64,000 nucleotides of DNA, taken from the NCBI RefSeq assembly GCF_021245805.1, contig NZ_JAJJNF010000008.1, forward strand, positions 1-64,000. The letters run 5' to 3'. Source of the stretch: Mangrovimonas futianensis. Its GTDB lineage: Bacteria > Bacteroidota > Bacteroidia > Flavobacteriales > Flavobacteriaceae. Positions 51,860 through 61,213 of this stretch are shown piece after piece. A program made the translations under genes and the position numbers. The number at the start of each line of letters is the position of its first letter. Position 1 is the first letter of the stretch. Below the pieces are notes generated by a model. That model did not search any database, was not told the DNA's origin, and was given only the letters and a program-made list of their open reading frames with translations.

Positions 51860-52443
51860 TGATTGTAGGATTGACAGGTGGTATTGGATCTGGGAAAACT
51901 ACCGTTGCTAAGATGTTTCAGGAGTTTGATATACCCGTTTATATAGCCGATGATGAGGCTAAAAAACTAATGGTGACATCCAAATTTATAAAGAGGAAGT
52001 TGATAGCCTTATTTGGAGATAAGGTGTATGTTCAGGGTCAGTTAAATAAACCTTTGATTTCCCATGCTATTTTTAATGATAAGGAAAAGTTGAAACAAAT
52101 GAATGCCATCGTTCATCCGCGTGTTGGTCAACATTTTGATCGTTGGGTAAAAAAGCAAAACACTCCTTATGTTTTGAAGGAATCAGCTATTTTATTTGAA
52201 AGTGGTGGAGCTGATCAATGTGATTTAATAGTTACCGTGACAGCACCAAAAGAAATTAGAATTGAAAGAGTGCTAGAGCGAGATGACTCCTCAAAAGAGA
52301 AGGTTGAGTCTATTATGGCCAATCAACTTGGAGAAAAAGAAAAAATAGCGAAATCGAATTTCGTAATCCACAATTTAAATCTGGAAGAAACCCAAAAACA
52401 AGTTCGCGAAATTCATCTGAAAATTCTTCAAAAAGTAGGATGA
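51856..52443 (+). CDS. coaE: Dephospho-CoA kinase
   Basis: Phosphorylates the 3'-hydroxyl of dephospho-CoA in the last step of coenzyme A synthesis. The 195 residues have the P-loop GLTGGIGSGKTTVAKMF (Lys14), the CoA-binding YIADDEAKKLM, and the HPRVGQHFDRWV segment near residue 95. Start is 51856 or 51859. It is last of its three-gene unit; the other CoA enzyme pair coaBC is at 38.2 kb. Confidence 0.95.
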   Translation: MMIVGLTGGIGSGKTTVAKMFQEFDIPVYIADDEAKKLMVTSKFIKRKLIALFGDKVYVQGQLNKPLISHAIFNDKEKLKQMNAIVHPRVGQHFDRWVKKQNTPYVLKESAILFESGGADQCDLIVTVTAPKEIRIERVLERDDSSKEKVESIMANQLGEKEKIAKSNFVIHNLNLEETQKQVREIHLKILQKVG

Positions 52444-52520
52444 ACCTTGCATTTTAACATTTTTGTTAATGTAAGGTTAAAGGGACAGTTGCCTAAATGT
52501 TAAAATGTTAAATTTGAACG

Positions 52521-54101
52521 ATGAGCAAGAAGATATTCATCGTACTAATCCTGCTAATGAGCTTATCCCTTGTGGGAATTATCTTTGTGCAGGCCTATTA
52601 CATTAATAATTCCATAGTCAACGAGGAAAAGCAGTTTACTTTTAATGTAAAAAAAGCTTTAAGTTATACTTCGAGGGCCATTGAAAACAGGGAGTATAAG
52701 GAGCATATTAACAAGCTTCAACAACTGGAATCGGAAGGATTTGTGGTTGATACTACTGGATATCAGGAATTATTTTTGAAATTGGAAGGCGATAATAATA
52801 GTGAGCCCATCATTTATAGAAATAGTATTTTAGAAGAGAACTACAAGTTATCTTCATCGATCTTTGACATAGGTTTAGACAGTATTACCATAAAACGGGT
52901 TTTAAGTAATAGAAGTACCAACAAAGTGGTTCAATCCAGTTTGTTAGAACCTCGAACCGATGGAAGTTTTAGGGGAAGTTTGCTTAGGGCAGGTGAGTTA
53001 ACTAGGGCTAAAGAAGTCTTTTATGATGAATCATATAGAGATTTAGCTTTTAGGACACCTATCTACAAAAGAGTATCTGAAGAAGAAATAGAAAATCTTT
53101 TAACCAAAAAACTGAAAGAAGATAACATCAATTTAGGATTTCAGTTTGCTATTTATAGTAATGATTTAGCAACAAAGGTTCAAAGTGACAATTTTGAGTT
53201 GGATAAGGCCACAACCTTTGGGGTGACCATTTTTGAAAACGAAAATGATTTTAATCATTATAAATTGTTGGTGAATTTTCCTAGTAGGAATTTGTTTTTA
53301 CAATCGTCAATTATAAAAATGACATTGTTATCCATCATCTTTACTTCGATTATCATTATTGCCTATACGAGTGCCTTAATGCAATTATTCAAGCAGCGTA
53401 AAATTTCTGAAATCAAAACAGATTTCATCAATAATATGACGCATGAATTCAAAACACCTATCGCTACTATTAACTTGGCTTTGGATGCGATAAGAAATCC
53501 AAAGGTAATTGAAGATACAGATAAGGTGATGCGTTATTTAAATATGATTAAAGATGAAAATAAACGCATGCATGCCCAGGTTGAAAACGTGTTGAGGATT
53601 TCAAGGTTAGAGCGTAATGAACTTAATATAAGTAAGGAAAGGGTTGATTTACATGAGCTAATTGAAGATGCCATTACACATGTAGAACTACTTGTTGAAG
53701 ATAGGCAGGGTTTTATCCAATTACATTTAGATGCTGAACAAAATTCAGTTTTAGCTAATGAAAGCCATTTTACCAATGTAATTGTAAATATTTTGGATAA
53801 TGCCGTAAAATATACACCAGAGGGTCAACCTCCTAAAATTGATGTTTCGACAGAGAATGTTGGAACAAATATTTTATTGAGAATTAAAGATCAAGGAAGT
53901 GGTATGAGTAAAGCAGCTCAAAAAAGAGTGTTTGAAAAGTTTTATAGGGAACATACTGGTGATAGGCATGACGTGAAAGGTCATGGTTTAGGTTTGGCCT
54001 ATGTAAAAAGAATCGTAGATGACCATCAAGGTCATATTTCTGTAGAAAGTGAAAAAGACAAAGGAAGTACCTTCATTATTAGGCTTCCATTAATATCATA
54101 A
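52521..54101 (+). CDS. Membrane sensor histidine kinase
   Basis: A 526-residue kinase: helix 1 at 5-27, a periplasmic sensing region of about 230 residues with no recognised domain, helix 2 at about 262-287, a HisKA dimerisation domain with His308 in MTHEFKTPIATI, and the ATPase domain with N-box NILDNAVKYTPEG, G1 KDQGSGM and G2 KGHGLGLAYVK. It pairs with the response regulator four bases downstream. The pair resembles RprX/RprY of Bacteroides in architecture, but orthology is unproven. The signal is unknown. Confidence 0.92.
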   Translation: MSKKIFIVLILLMSLSLVGIIFVQAYYINNSIVNEEKQFTFNVKKALSYTSRAIENREYKEHINKLQQLESEGFVVDTTGYQELFLKLEGDNNSEPIIYRNSILEENYKLSSSIFDIGLDSITIKRVLSNRSTNKVVQSSLLEPRTDGSFRGSLLRAGELTRAKEVFYDESYRDLAFRTPIYKRVSEEEIENLLTKKLKEDNINLGFQFAIYSNDLATKVQSDNFELDKATTFGVTIFENENDFNHYKLLVNFPSRNLFLQSSIIKMTLLSIIFTSIIIIAYTSALMQLFKQRKISEIKTDFINNMTHEFKTPIATINLALDAIRNPKVIEDTDKVMRYLNMIKDENKRMHAQVENVLRISRLERNELNISKERVDLHELIEDAITHVELLVEDRQGFIQLHLDAEQNSVLANESHFTNVIVNILDNAVKYTPEGQPPKIDVSTENVGTNILLRIKDQGSGMSKAAQKRVFEKFYREHTGDRHDVKGHGLGLAYVKRIVDDHQGHISVESEKDKGSTFIIRLPLIS

Positions 54102-54105
54102 AGCT

Positions 54106-54819
54106 ATGAGTGACGCACAACAAAAGAAGATTTTATTAGTAGAAGATGATCCTAATTTTGGAACTATTCTTAAGGATTATTTAATGATGAATGATTATCA
54201 AGTTACCCATGCCAAAAATGGAATGGAGGGCTTTGAAAAATTCAAGAAAGACGACTTTGATTTATGTATCTTGGATGTCATGATGCCTTATAAAGATGGT
54301 TTCACATTGGCAAAGGAGATTAGGGATAAAAATTCGGATGTACCAATTATATTCCTAACTGCTAAGGCCATGAAAGAAGATGTCTTAAAAGGATATAAGG
54401 TGGGAGCAGATGACTATCTTAACAAGCCTTTTGATAGCGAGGTCCTGTTAATGAAAATAAAGGCTATTATGCAACGTAAAGCAACAGAAACGGTTGCAGA
54501 TAGCAAACAATTTGAATTCCAAATAGGAAAGTTCCATTTGAACTCAAAATTAAGGTTCTTAACCTATGATGGCGGGGAGCAAATTAAATTATCTCCCAAA
54601 GAAAATGAATTATTGAGATTGCTTGCTCTTCATGAAAATGATTTAATGCCTAGGGAATTGGCCTTGACAAAAATATGGCGTGACGATAATTATTTTACTT
54701 CTAGAAGTATGGATGTCTATATCGCTAAGTTGAGAAAATATTTGAAACTAGATGAAAATGTTGAAATACTTAACATACATGGAGAAGGATTTAGGTTGGT
54801 TGTAAACCAAAGTGCTTAA
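54106..54819 (+). CDS. OmpR-family response regulator
   Basis: A 237-residue DNA-binding regulator. Receiver: acidic pocket LVEDDPN, phospho-acceptor Asp57 in CILDVMMPYKDG, Thr in FLTAKA and Lys in DDYLNKPFD. The C-terminal winged helix (about 130-234) includes LSPKENELLRLLALHEND and TSRSMDVYIAKLRKYL. It is the cognate partner of the kinase gene just upstream. Targets are not visible. Confidence 0.93.
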   Translation: MSDAQQKKILLVEDDPNFGTILKDYLMMNDYQVTHAKNGMEGFEKFKKDDFDLCILDVMMPYKDGFTLAKEIRDKNSDVPIIFLTAKAMKEDVLKGYKVGADDYLNKPFDSEVLLMKIKAIMQRKATETVADSKQFEFQIGKFHLNSKLRFLTYDGGEQIKLSPKENELLRLLALHENDLMPRELALTKIWRDDNYFTSRSMDVYIAKLRKYLKLDENVEILNIHGEGFRLVVNQSA

Positions 54820-54840
54820 AATCCTAGACCTATACAATAA

Positions 54841-54870
54841 AAAAAGTCCAGCTATTAGCTGGACTTTTTT
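54841..54870. terminator. Shared bidirectional terminator
   Basis: AAAAAGTCCAGC pairs with GCTGGACTTTTT around TATTA. With A and T tails on both sides it can stop the response-regulator transcript (plus) and the NTF2-like/miaA transcript (minus), whose ends lie 20 and 3 bases away. Confidence 0.92.
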
Positions 54871-54872
54871 TA

Positions 54873-55382
54873 TTAATATTTATTGATATCATTCATATTC
54901 AAACCTGAAAGAAAATCACTTTCTCCAATGGTCTGCCCTTTGGACGAGTCATAATCCACAAGAATTTTCCATAGACCATTTTCTTGAATTAAAATCACAT
55001 GAAATTTTCCATAATAGGAGGCTTCTTCACTCGTGTTTGGATTTAATGTAAGCTTGTATATTCCTATTTCAGATCCGGTTTTGGCATTATTGATTCGTTC
55101 AAAAAACCGGAATGAAATGGTTTGGTTTCTGCTAGATTGTGACCATCTCCTTTGATATCCGGACAAATAGTCTTCAAATTTCATAATTCGCTTGCCATCA
55201 GCATTAACTCGTATTAATTCTTTACTGTGGATGCTTTTAAAGAGATTTAAATCTTTTGTTTCAAATGCTTTGGTAAACGGAATCCAAATTTGTTTGTTGA
55301 TATTTTCCAGTTCAGATTGGTTCTGGGTAAACCCATTAACCGAAAATATAAAAAGAAATATAAGTAGATTAACTGATTTCAT
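54873..55382 (-). CDS. Exported NTF2-like (DUF4440/SnoaL-type) protein
   Basis: A 169-residue protein with a signal peptide (1-19, ending NGFTQ) and a single NTF2-like domain: a helical start (INKQIWIPFTKAFETKDLNLFKSIHS), then curved beta strands ending ILIQENGLWKILVDYDSS, a typical last strand pair. This fold binds small molecules; neither ligand nor activity can be told. Its start overlaps miaA by 14 bases, so translation may be coupled. Confidence 0.75.
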   Translation of the reverse strand: MKSVNLLIFLFIFSVNGFTQNQSELENINKQIWIPFTKAFETKDLNLFKSIHSKELIRVNADGKRIMKFEDYLSGYQRRWSQSSRNQTISFRFFERINNAKTGSEIGIYKLTLNPNTSEEASYYGKFHVILIQENGLWKILVDYDSSKGQTIGESDFLSGLNMNDINKY

Positions 55383-56298
55383 GATTGTTTAATTTGTTGT
55401 CAATGGTATTAACAATTTCATGAAGAGGTGTTTCGTAGTCAAACCAAATAGTGGATTCATTTTTCTTAAACCAAGTTAGTTGTCGTTTTGCAAATCGTCT
55501 TGAATTTTTTTTGATTTCAGAAATGGCGAATTCTTTAGTCCAAGCTCCTTCTAAAAAAATGAATAGTTCTTTGTAGCCAACGGTATTTAAGGCATTTAAA
55601 TGCTTTTTAGATTCTAGAGATTTTACTTCCTCCAAAAGCCCTAAGCTCATCATAAGGTCTACCCGTTGGTTGATTCGGTCATAGATGATGTTTCGATCTG
55701 CAGTTAGTCCAACGTGAATGGTTTTAAATGGTCTTTTGGACTCTTTTTTATTTAAAAATGATGAGTATGGTTTGTTGGTTCCTAAACAAATCTCTAAGGC
55801 TCTTATGACTCTATGCGGATTGTCAATGGCTATATTTTGGTAAGATTTTGGGTCAAGTTTTTGAAGTTGCTTTTGAAGGGATTCTAAACCAGATGTTGCT
55901 AATTGTTTATTTAAATCCTCTCGAATTTTCGGATCAATATCCGGAAAATTATCTAAACCTTTGGTAACAGCATCTACATATAGACCAGAACCACCAACCA
56001 TAATGACTATGTTGTATTTATCAAATAAGTTTTCAAGTTTTGATAGGGCATCTCGTTCAAAGCTTCCCACATTGTACTCATCTTCAATGGATATGTGATG
56101 GATGAAGTGGTGCTTTGCAGCTTTGAGCTCTTCCTTGGTAGGAGCTGCAGTCCCAATCCTCATTTCCTTAAAAAATTGTCTAGAGTCAGCAGAAATGATT
56201 TCTGTGTTATAATACTGTGCCAATTTAATGCTAAGGGAAGTCTTTCCAATAGCCGTAGGGCCAACAATAGAAATTAGGAATTTTCCGTTATGCATCAT
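55369..56298 (-). CDS. miaA: tRNA dimethylallyltransferase
   Basis: Adds the dimethylallyl group to N6 of A37 in tRNAs reading UNN codons. The 309 residues begin with the P-loop VGPTAIGKTSLSIKL. IISADSRQFFKEMRIGTAAP is the substrate block with the catalytic Asp, DEYNVGSFERDA and GGSGLYVDAVTKGLD follow, and KRQLTWFKKN lies near the C-terminus. The length is normal. Its start overlaps the K+ channel gene by 11 bases. Confidence 0.96.
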   Translation of the reverse strand: MMHNGKFLISIVGPTAIGKTSLSIKLAQYYNTEIISADSRQFFKEMRIGTAAPTKEELKAAKHHFIHHISIEDEYNVGSFERDALSKLENLFDKYNIVIMVGGSGLYVDAVTKGLDNFPDIDPKIREDLNKQLATSGLESLQKQLQKLDPKSYQNIAIDNPHRVIRALEICLGTNKPYSSFLNKKESKRPFKTIHVGLTADRNIIYDRINQRVDLMMSLGLLEEVKSLESKKHLNALNTVGYKELFIFLEGAWTKEFAISEIKKNSRRFAKRQLTWFKKNESTIWFDYETPLHEIVNTIDNKLNNHEIS

Positions 56299-57163
56299 TA
56301 ATTAAATAACCGCATTTGTAACAATACTTAGCTTGGTCTTTATGACCTTCAACAGAGCAATTTGGGCATGACTGCGAATTGATATCAATTTTAGTATGCT
56401 TTTTACTTTCTAAATTAGAATCCTTCTTATGACTATCTGATTGACTTTTAGCATATTCTGCCGATACTATTCCCGTAGGTACAGCAATGATACCATATCC
56501 TAAAATCATAATGACTGCAGCAATAAATTGACCCAAAGGGGTCGTAGGAGCAATATCTCCAAAACCTACTGTTGTTAATGTTACAATGCACCAATAAACA
56601 CTTTTAGGGATGTTTGTAAAACCGTTTTCTTCGCCTTCTACCAAGTACATAATCGTTCCAAAAATGATGGATAAAATAAGTACGGCATACAAAAAGACTG
56701 ATATTTTGGCTCTACTTGCTTTAATAGCCATGGTTAACTGGTTGGATGCTCCCAAAAAGCGTGCTAATTTCAGAACTCTAAATATTCTTAATAATCTTAA
56801 GGCTCTTAAGGCTACCAATGCATGTGTTCCCGCAAAAATGATCGAGATGTATTTAGGAAGAGTTGATAATAAATCTATAATTCCATAAAAACTAGTTATG
56901 TACTTAATAGGTTTTTTAACGGTAATTATCCTGAAAATATACTCGATAGTGAATAGGATCGTAATAATCCATTCAGAGATATTTAAAGCTTGGTGATACT
57001 TGGCATCAAAGCTTTTTATGCTTTCAAGCATCACCAATAAAATACTTGCTAGAATGGCAATTAATAGAATAATATCAAACAGTTTCCCTTCAGGGGTATC
57101 TGCCTCATAAATGATTTCATGAAGCTTTTCTCGCCAATCAGATTTCTTTTTGGGATTGTTCAT
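56288..57163 (-). CDS. Voltage-gated potassium channel with C-terminal zinc ribbon
   Basis: A 291-residue six-helix ion transporter. S4 is ALRALRLLRIFRVLKLARFL (about residues 117-136), with Arg or Lys at every third position; the pore has the K+ selectivity filter TLTTVGFGD near residue 195. After S6 and a charged linker, residues about 265-291 form a zinc ribbon with two Cys pairs, CPNC and CYKC, which bacterial Kv channels usually lack. It is first of three overlapping genes ending in miaA and the NTF2-like gene; no functional link between them is evident. Confidence 0.9.
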   Translation of the reverse strand: MNNPKKKSDWREKLHEIIYEADTPEGKLFDIILLIAILASILLVMLESIKSFDAKYHQALNISEWIITILFTIEYIFRIITVKKPIKYITSFYGIIDLLSTLPKYISIIFAGTHALVALRALRLLRIFRVLKLARFLGASNQLTMAIKASRAKISVFLYAVLILSIIFGTIMYLVEGEENGFTNIPKSVYWCIVTLTTVGFGDIAPTTPLGQFIAAVIMILGYGIIAVPTGIVSAEYAKSQSDSHKKDSNLESKKHTKIDINSQSCPNCSVEGHKDQAKYCYKCGYLINDA

Positions 57164-57189
57164 ATTATAAATGTAACAAAAAAAGAAGT

Positions 57190-59148
57190 TTAAGTCCTTT
57201 TAAGGGAGATTAAAGATTTTGTTTGAAAATTAGTGACTAAGTTCATGAATTCCTTTAAATAAGGATAGTACCCAGGTTCATATTTTGCTTTCAGAAAGTC
57301 AATTTTTAATAAAAGTGTTACCACATTATTGTTGTTTGTTGAGGTAAAAATTACCCTTCCCGAATTTTCAGGTAGGCTGTAATTTTTACTTTCAGGTAAA
57401 TCAATAAGGGAGTAATCTTCTCCTAAATCTATTTCCATGGAATACATAAAAGAATCTTTATAACCAAAATCAATAGGATAGGTTCGTTCTTGCAATTTAA
57501 ATGGATTTTTGCTGAAGAATTTAAATAGGAATGGGTCAAAGTATAATCTGTCAGCAACTTCATTTAATTGGACCTCTACATCAAATTTTTCAATTAAATC
57601 ATTGGAATATTGATTTTCACTTTTCATTTCGAAATTAGAGATTTCAATATTTTCATTTTGATCCAATAATTTTGTTTCATAAGCCGTAGGATTTCCGTAA
57701 TAGGATTTCTTTCTTGGCAAGGAGTGGTAACCCCTTGCTGCCGTATTCACAGTTCCTGTTATTTTTCCATTGTCAGCTTTTAGTTTTACGTGATAAATGA
57801 TATTTGAAGAACTTTTTGGCTCAATTGAAACCCAAGAGCTACCTTCTTTAAAATCTAGCAAACGTCCTTCATCATTAAGGCAACGGTAGGGGAGTTCACC
57901 AAATGGCATGTATTTATCTGTGGCGTCTAAATAATAGGTGTTGCCATCGATAGATGCTTGAACAATGATATAATTAAAATCAGTTAAAACAGGGAATATT
58001 TTAGTGGGAAAGCCATTTGCTCTTGTAGAGAGAATTATTGGTTTGACATCAATACCATTCTGTTCTAAAACATTATGCAAGAGGATGTTTATTTCTCCTG
58101 AATTTCCAGTTCCTTTTTTTACTAAATCTTTAACTGCAACATCCTTCATCAAATGAAATTCTCCATTCCAAGTATAGTTTTCTTGAATAAAATGATAAAT
58201 GGATTCTGCTCTTTTTAAAAGATTTGGCTCCTCAGAAATTTCTGTAGGAATTAATTCTTTAGACACTGAAGATTTTCTCAATTGCCTACCAAAACTTTCA
58301 TCAGTTCTTAACTCTTTATCGACGTCATCCCAGGTTTTGGTGTAATGTTTTACACGACCATCAAACCCTCTAAAAGTTTTTAGTTCATACTCAATTCTTG
58401 AAAGATAATTGTATTTGTTAGTCATATAATCTTCGGGTATGAAAGCAGGAATGTCTTTCATTATGTACTGTGATTCGCTGCAATTTGCATAAGAACCGTT
58501 GGGGCCTGAAAGACAATTATTTCGTATCGTTTCCCATTTGTCGTACAAATTTTGATAACCAACTAATTTGATACTATACTCCCAGTTTCCTGGTATGCTT
58601 GTATTGTACTCGCTGTAGAGTTTAGGAATTTCATCTTGAAAATCCCAGCCTTTATACTTGAATAAAAAGGGAGAGATTATGGTGTAAGAATAGGTAATTA
58701 CAGAGCCCTCTTTGATATTTGGAAAAGTAAATTTTACCAAGGTGTAGTTGTCATCATACTCCTCTTCAAATATAGATTCTTTTTCTAATTTTGTTTTAGT
58801 TACACGCCCCCCATCCAAATTGTAGGTTGTTCCCGTAATATCTTTTACAACTTCATTTCCTTTGTTTGAGTGGTATTCTAATTCTGTAATGGTTGCTTGT
58901 TCAAAGCCTTTTTTGTTCAGAATTTTTATTTTTTTCTTTATTTCTGTGTAAAGCTTATAATTGTCTTTGTCGATGTAACTGTTTCCATATTCATATAAAA
59001 CAACAGCATTTGCCGTTGAGTCTTTAGCAAAGTAATTTGTGGAAAGATCTTGTCTGGTTACGGTTAAGTCTTCAGAATTAAATCCCGATTGGGCTTTTAA
59101 AATAAATGAGGTTAAGAATAGTGTGGTTAGAATTAGGTGTTTTTTCAT
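57190..59148 (-). CDS. DUF3857 exported protein with inactive transglutaminase-like domain
   Basis: A 652-residue exported protein: signal peptide 1-19 (ending LKAQ), a DUF3857 beta domain (about 60-250: YTEIKKKIKILNKKG, FTFPNIKEGSVITYSYTI), a transglutaminase-like domain (about 290-420), and a beta-rich C-terminal part. The catalytic Cys position is in KGTGNSGEINILL, where Ser or Asn stands in place of Cys. The His position reads FNYIIVQ instead of NH. Only the Asp (YLDATD) remains. This loss is usual in flavobacterial members, which probably bind but do not cleave. Function unknown. Confidence 0.85.
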   Translation of the reverse strand: MKKHLILTTLFLTSFILKAQSGFNSEDLTVTRQDLSTNYFAKDSTANAVVLYEYGNSYIDKDNYKLYTEIKKKIKILNKKGFEQATITELEYHSNKGNEVVKDITGTTYNLDGGRVTKTKLEKESIFEEEYDDNYTLVKFTFPNIKEGSVITYSYTIISPFLFKYKGWDFQDEIPKLYSEYNTSIPGNWEYSIKLVGYQNLYDKWETIRNNCLSGPNGSYANCSESQYIMKDIPAFIPEDYMTNKYNYLSRIEYELKTFRGFDGRVKHYTKTWDDVDKELRTDESFGRQLRKSSVSKELIPTEISEEPNLLKRAESIYHFIQENYTWNGEFHLMKDVAVKDLVKKGTGNSGEINILLHNVLEQNGIDVKPIILSTRANGFPTKIFPVLTDFNYIIVQASIDGNTYYLDATDKYMPFGELPYRCLNDEGRLLDFKEGSSWVSIEPKSSSNIIYHVKLKADNGKITGTVNTAARGYHSLPRKKSYYGNPTAYETKLLDQNENIEISNFEMKSENQYSNDLIEKFDVEVQLNEVADRLYFDPFLFKFFSKNPFKLQERTYPIDFGYKDSFMYSMEIDLGEDYSLIDLPESKNYSLPENSGRVIFTSTNNNNVVTLLLKIDFLKAKYEPGYYPYLKEFMNLVTNFQTKSLISLKRT

Positions 59149-59155
59149 TGTTTAG

Positions 59156-60517
59156 TTAGTAATAGATGATTTTTAATTTTTTCTTTCGTCTTAAATAGCT
59201 TTGAATAATATGTTGAGAATCTCGATTATTCTCCATAGGAGTAATTATAGATTCAAGGATATGGGCGTTGACTATTTGATAATTTAAATCAACATAGCCC
59301 AGGCCAGCAAAAACACCGTCTTTAATTAATATGACACTTTTTTCTTCAATATCTCTCCCTCGGTCTATAATGGCCATATTTTTTCCAGAATAGGAGTTTT
59401 TATCTATTAATTTTTTAACTCTTTTATTGTATACTTCAGTTGGTTCTTCTGAAATACACGCTCCTTGACATTGTTTAATGGTATAATTAAAACAATTGGA
59501 TTTGGTTGGGTATAAACCTACCAATTTTTGACAAAGTCCATATTCTTCAACAACATTAAATAGAAATTGTTTAGCACTTTGCCTGTTACTAAATGTCGTT
59601 ATGGCTTGCTTTCTTCCATCGGCCTTATCAATCTTTAAATTGATGTATCCGTTTTCATCTGTATAACTATAAAGAGCATGTGTGAATATATTTCTTCTGA
59701 GTGCTCGGTTGAATAAAGGTCTTAACTTCTTAATTTCTTCACTTTCTTTAAGAAGCGCCACTAATTCACTGCCCGTTTGCTCATAGGTTACGGCAGCTGT
59801 TTGGAGTTGTATTTTTTTTGATTTGGGATTGGTGTTTGAAAAATGCTGACTAATTCGGCTTTTAATATTTTTGCTCTTGCCAATATAAATAACATCGCCA
59901 TACTCATTATGAATGTAATAAACCCCGGTTACTGTAGGCAATTCATCAATAATTCGTTTTAAATTGGGTTCCATTTGATATTTAGGCTCCATTCGGATGG
60001 CATCCTTTACAATGTATTTATCCAAATCTTTATTTAGGAGCATCTTAAACAGTTTAACAGTAGCCATGGCGTCGCCACTAGCTCTGTGCCTGTCACTAAC
60101 AGGAATCCCTAATGATCGGGCTAATTTTCCTAGACTATAAGAATCTTGACCCGGAATGAGTTGCTTTGAAAGTTCAACGGTACAGAGTGTTTTTCGCTTA
60201 TATCCAAAGCCTAAACGGTGGAATTCCGTTCTTAGAATGCGATAATCAAATTTGGCGTTATGGGCGACAATAATGCAATCTTCAGTAATCTCCACAATAC
60301 GTTTGGCAACTTCGTAAAACTTGGGAGCGTTTCGCAACATGTTACTATTGATACCAGTCAAATTCACTACAAAGGGTTGTATCTCTCTCTCTGGATTGAC
60401 CAATGAAATAAATTGGTCTACCACCTTATGACCATCAAATTTGTATATGGCTATTTCGGTAATACCTTCTTCATTGTATTTCCCTCCTGTTGTCTCTATG
60501 TCAAGTATAGCGTATAT
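59156..60517 (-). CDS. DEDDh exonuclease fused to GIY-YIG nuclease (DnaQ/Cho-like), apparent AUA start
   Basis: A 453-residue two-domain nuclease. The N-terminal 3'-5' exonuclease has ExoI LDIETTGG (residues 5-12), ExoII VAHNAKFDYRILR and ExoIII HRASGDAMAT; the GIY-YIG domain (about 200-290) is GVYYIHNEYGDVIYIGKSKNIKSR. The rest matches UvrC-like Cho proteins in CxG...QCQGACI. The frame is open from the codon after the yggS stop, yet no ATG, GTG or TTG precedes the ExoI motif. The best start is ATA 60517, giving MYAILDIETTGG as in relatives that use ATG there. A GTG at 60424 would remove the catalytic ExoI Asp-Glu. A sequencing error or real ATG-to-ATA change are both possible. Confidence 0.85.
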   Translation of the reverse strand: MYAILDIETTGGKYNEEGITEIAIYKFDGHKVVDQFISLVNPEREIQPFVVNLTGINSNMLRNAPKFYEVAKRIVEITEDCIIVAHNAKFDYRILRTEFHRLGFGYKRKTLCTVELSKQLIPGQDSYSLGKLARSLGIPVSDRHRASGDAMATVKLFKMLLNKDLDKYIVKDAIRMEPKYQMEPNLKRIIDELPTVTGVYYIHNEYGDVIYIGKSKNIKSRISQHFSNTNPKSKKIQLQTAAVTYEQTGSELVALLKESEEIKKLRPLFNRALRRNIFTHALYSYTDENGYINLKIDKADGRKQAITTFSNRQSAKQFLFNVVEEYGLCQKLVGLYPTKSNCFNYTIKQCQGACISEEPTEVYNKRVKKLIDKNSYSGKNMAIIDRGRDIEEKSVILIKDGVFAGLGYVDLNYQIVNAHILESIITPMENNRDSQHIIQSYLRRKKKLKIIYY

Positions 60518-60535
60518 AAGTAAGCTCTTTTTCTT

Positions 60536-61204
60536 TTAATGATAGTTTCGTTCTCCAAAAATGCTGCTTCCTACTCGAATCATATTGCTTCCACTTTGAA
60601 TAGCCAATTCATAATCGCCACTCATTCCCATAGAAATGGTTTTTAGGTCACAACGCTCGTTCTCAATAGTTTTTAAAGAATCAAAAGCTGATTTTAAACG
60701 GTCAAATTCATTTTTTATTTGATTCTGATCCTCTGTAAACGTGGCCATTCCCATGACACCCGTTATATGAATATGATTCAAAGGTTCTAAATCTTTAGAT
60801 TGAAGTAGATTCTTTGCATCTTGAATGGACATACCAAACTTAGAATCTTCTTCTGCGATTTTTATTTGTAGTAAACAATGGATAGTTCGATTATTTGCAG
60901 AGGCTTGTTTGTTAATTTCCTTCAGAAGTTTTAATCTATCTACCCCATGAATCAAACTAACAAAAGGAGCCATGTATTTGACCTTATTTGTTTGTACATG
61001 TCCTATCATGTGCCATTGGATATCTTTAGGTAGGCTTTCATATTTCTCTGCCATTTCTTGAATTTTATTTTCACCAAAAATTCGTTGTCCAGCTTGATAG
61101 GCTTCCATGATATCCTCATTGGGTTTGGTTTTGGAAACGGCAACCAGAGTAACTTCCTTAGGAATTTGGTTTAAAATACTTTCAAGATTTTCTTTTATAC
61201 TCAT
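60536..61204 (-). CDS. yggS: YggS-family PLP-binding protein (PLP homeostasis)
   Basis: A 222-residue alanine-racemase-fold protein without the second domain. It binds pyridoxal 5'-phosphate on Lys25 in LVAVSKTKP; other signatures are IFGENKIQEM, WHMIGHVQTNKVKY, and SMGMSGDYELAIQSGSNMIRVGSSIFG at the end, which binds the phosphate. It buffers intracellular PLP. It is the last gene before the nuclease, with the nuclease frame continuing in phase from its stop codon. Confidence 0.95.
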   Translation of the reverse strand: MSIKENLESILNQIPKEVTLVAVSKTKPNEDIMEAYQAGQRIFGENKIQEMAEKYESLPKDIQWHMIGHVQTNKVKYMAPFVSLIHGVDRLKLLKEINKQASANNRTIHCLLQIKIAEEDSKFGMSIQDAKNLLQSKDLEPLNHIHITGVMGMATFTEDQNQIKNEFDRLKSAFDSLKTIENERCDLKTISMGMSGDYELAIQSGSNMIRVGSSIFGERNYH

Positions 61205-61213
61205 AGGTAATTT

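Noticed and set aside
59156..60424. Start of the exonuclease at GTG 60424
   Set aside because: It would remove LDIETTGG, whose Asp and Glu are essential for DEDDh exonucleases, and the open frame upstream encodes them.
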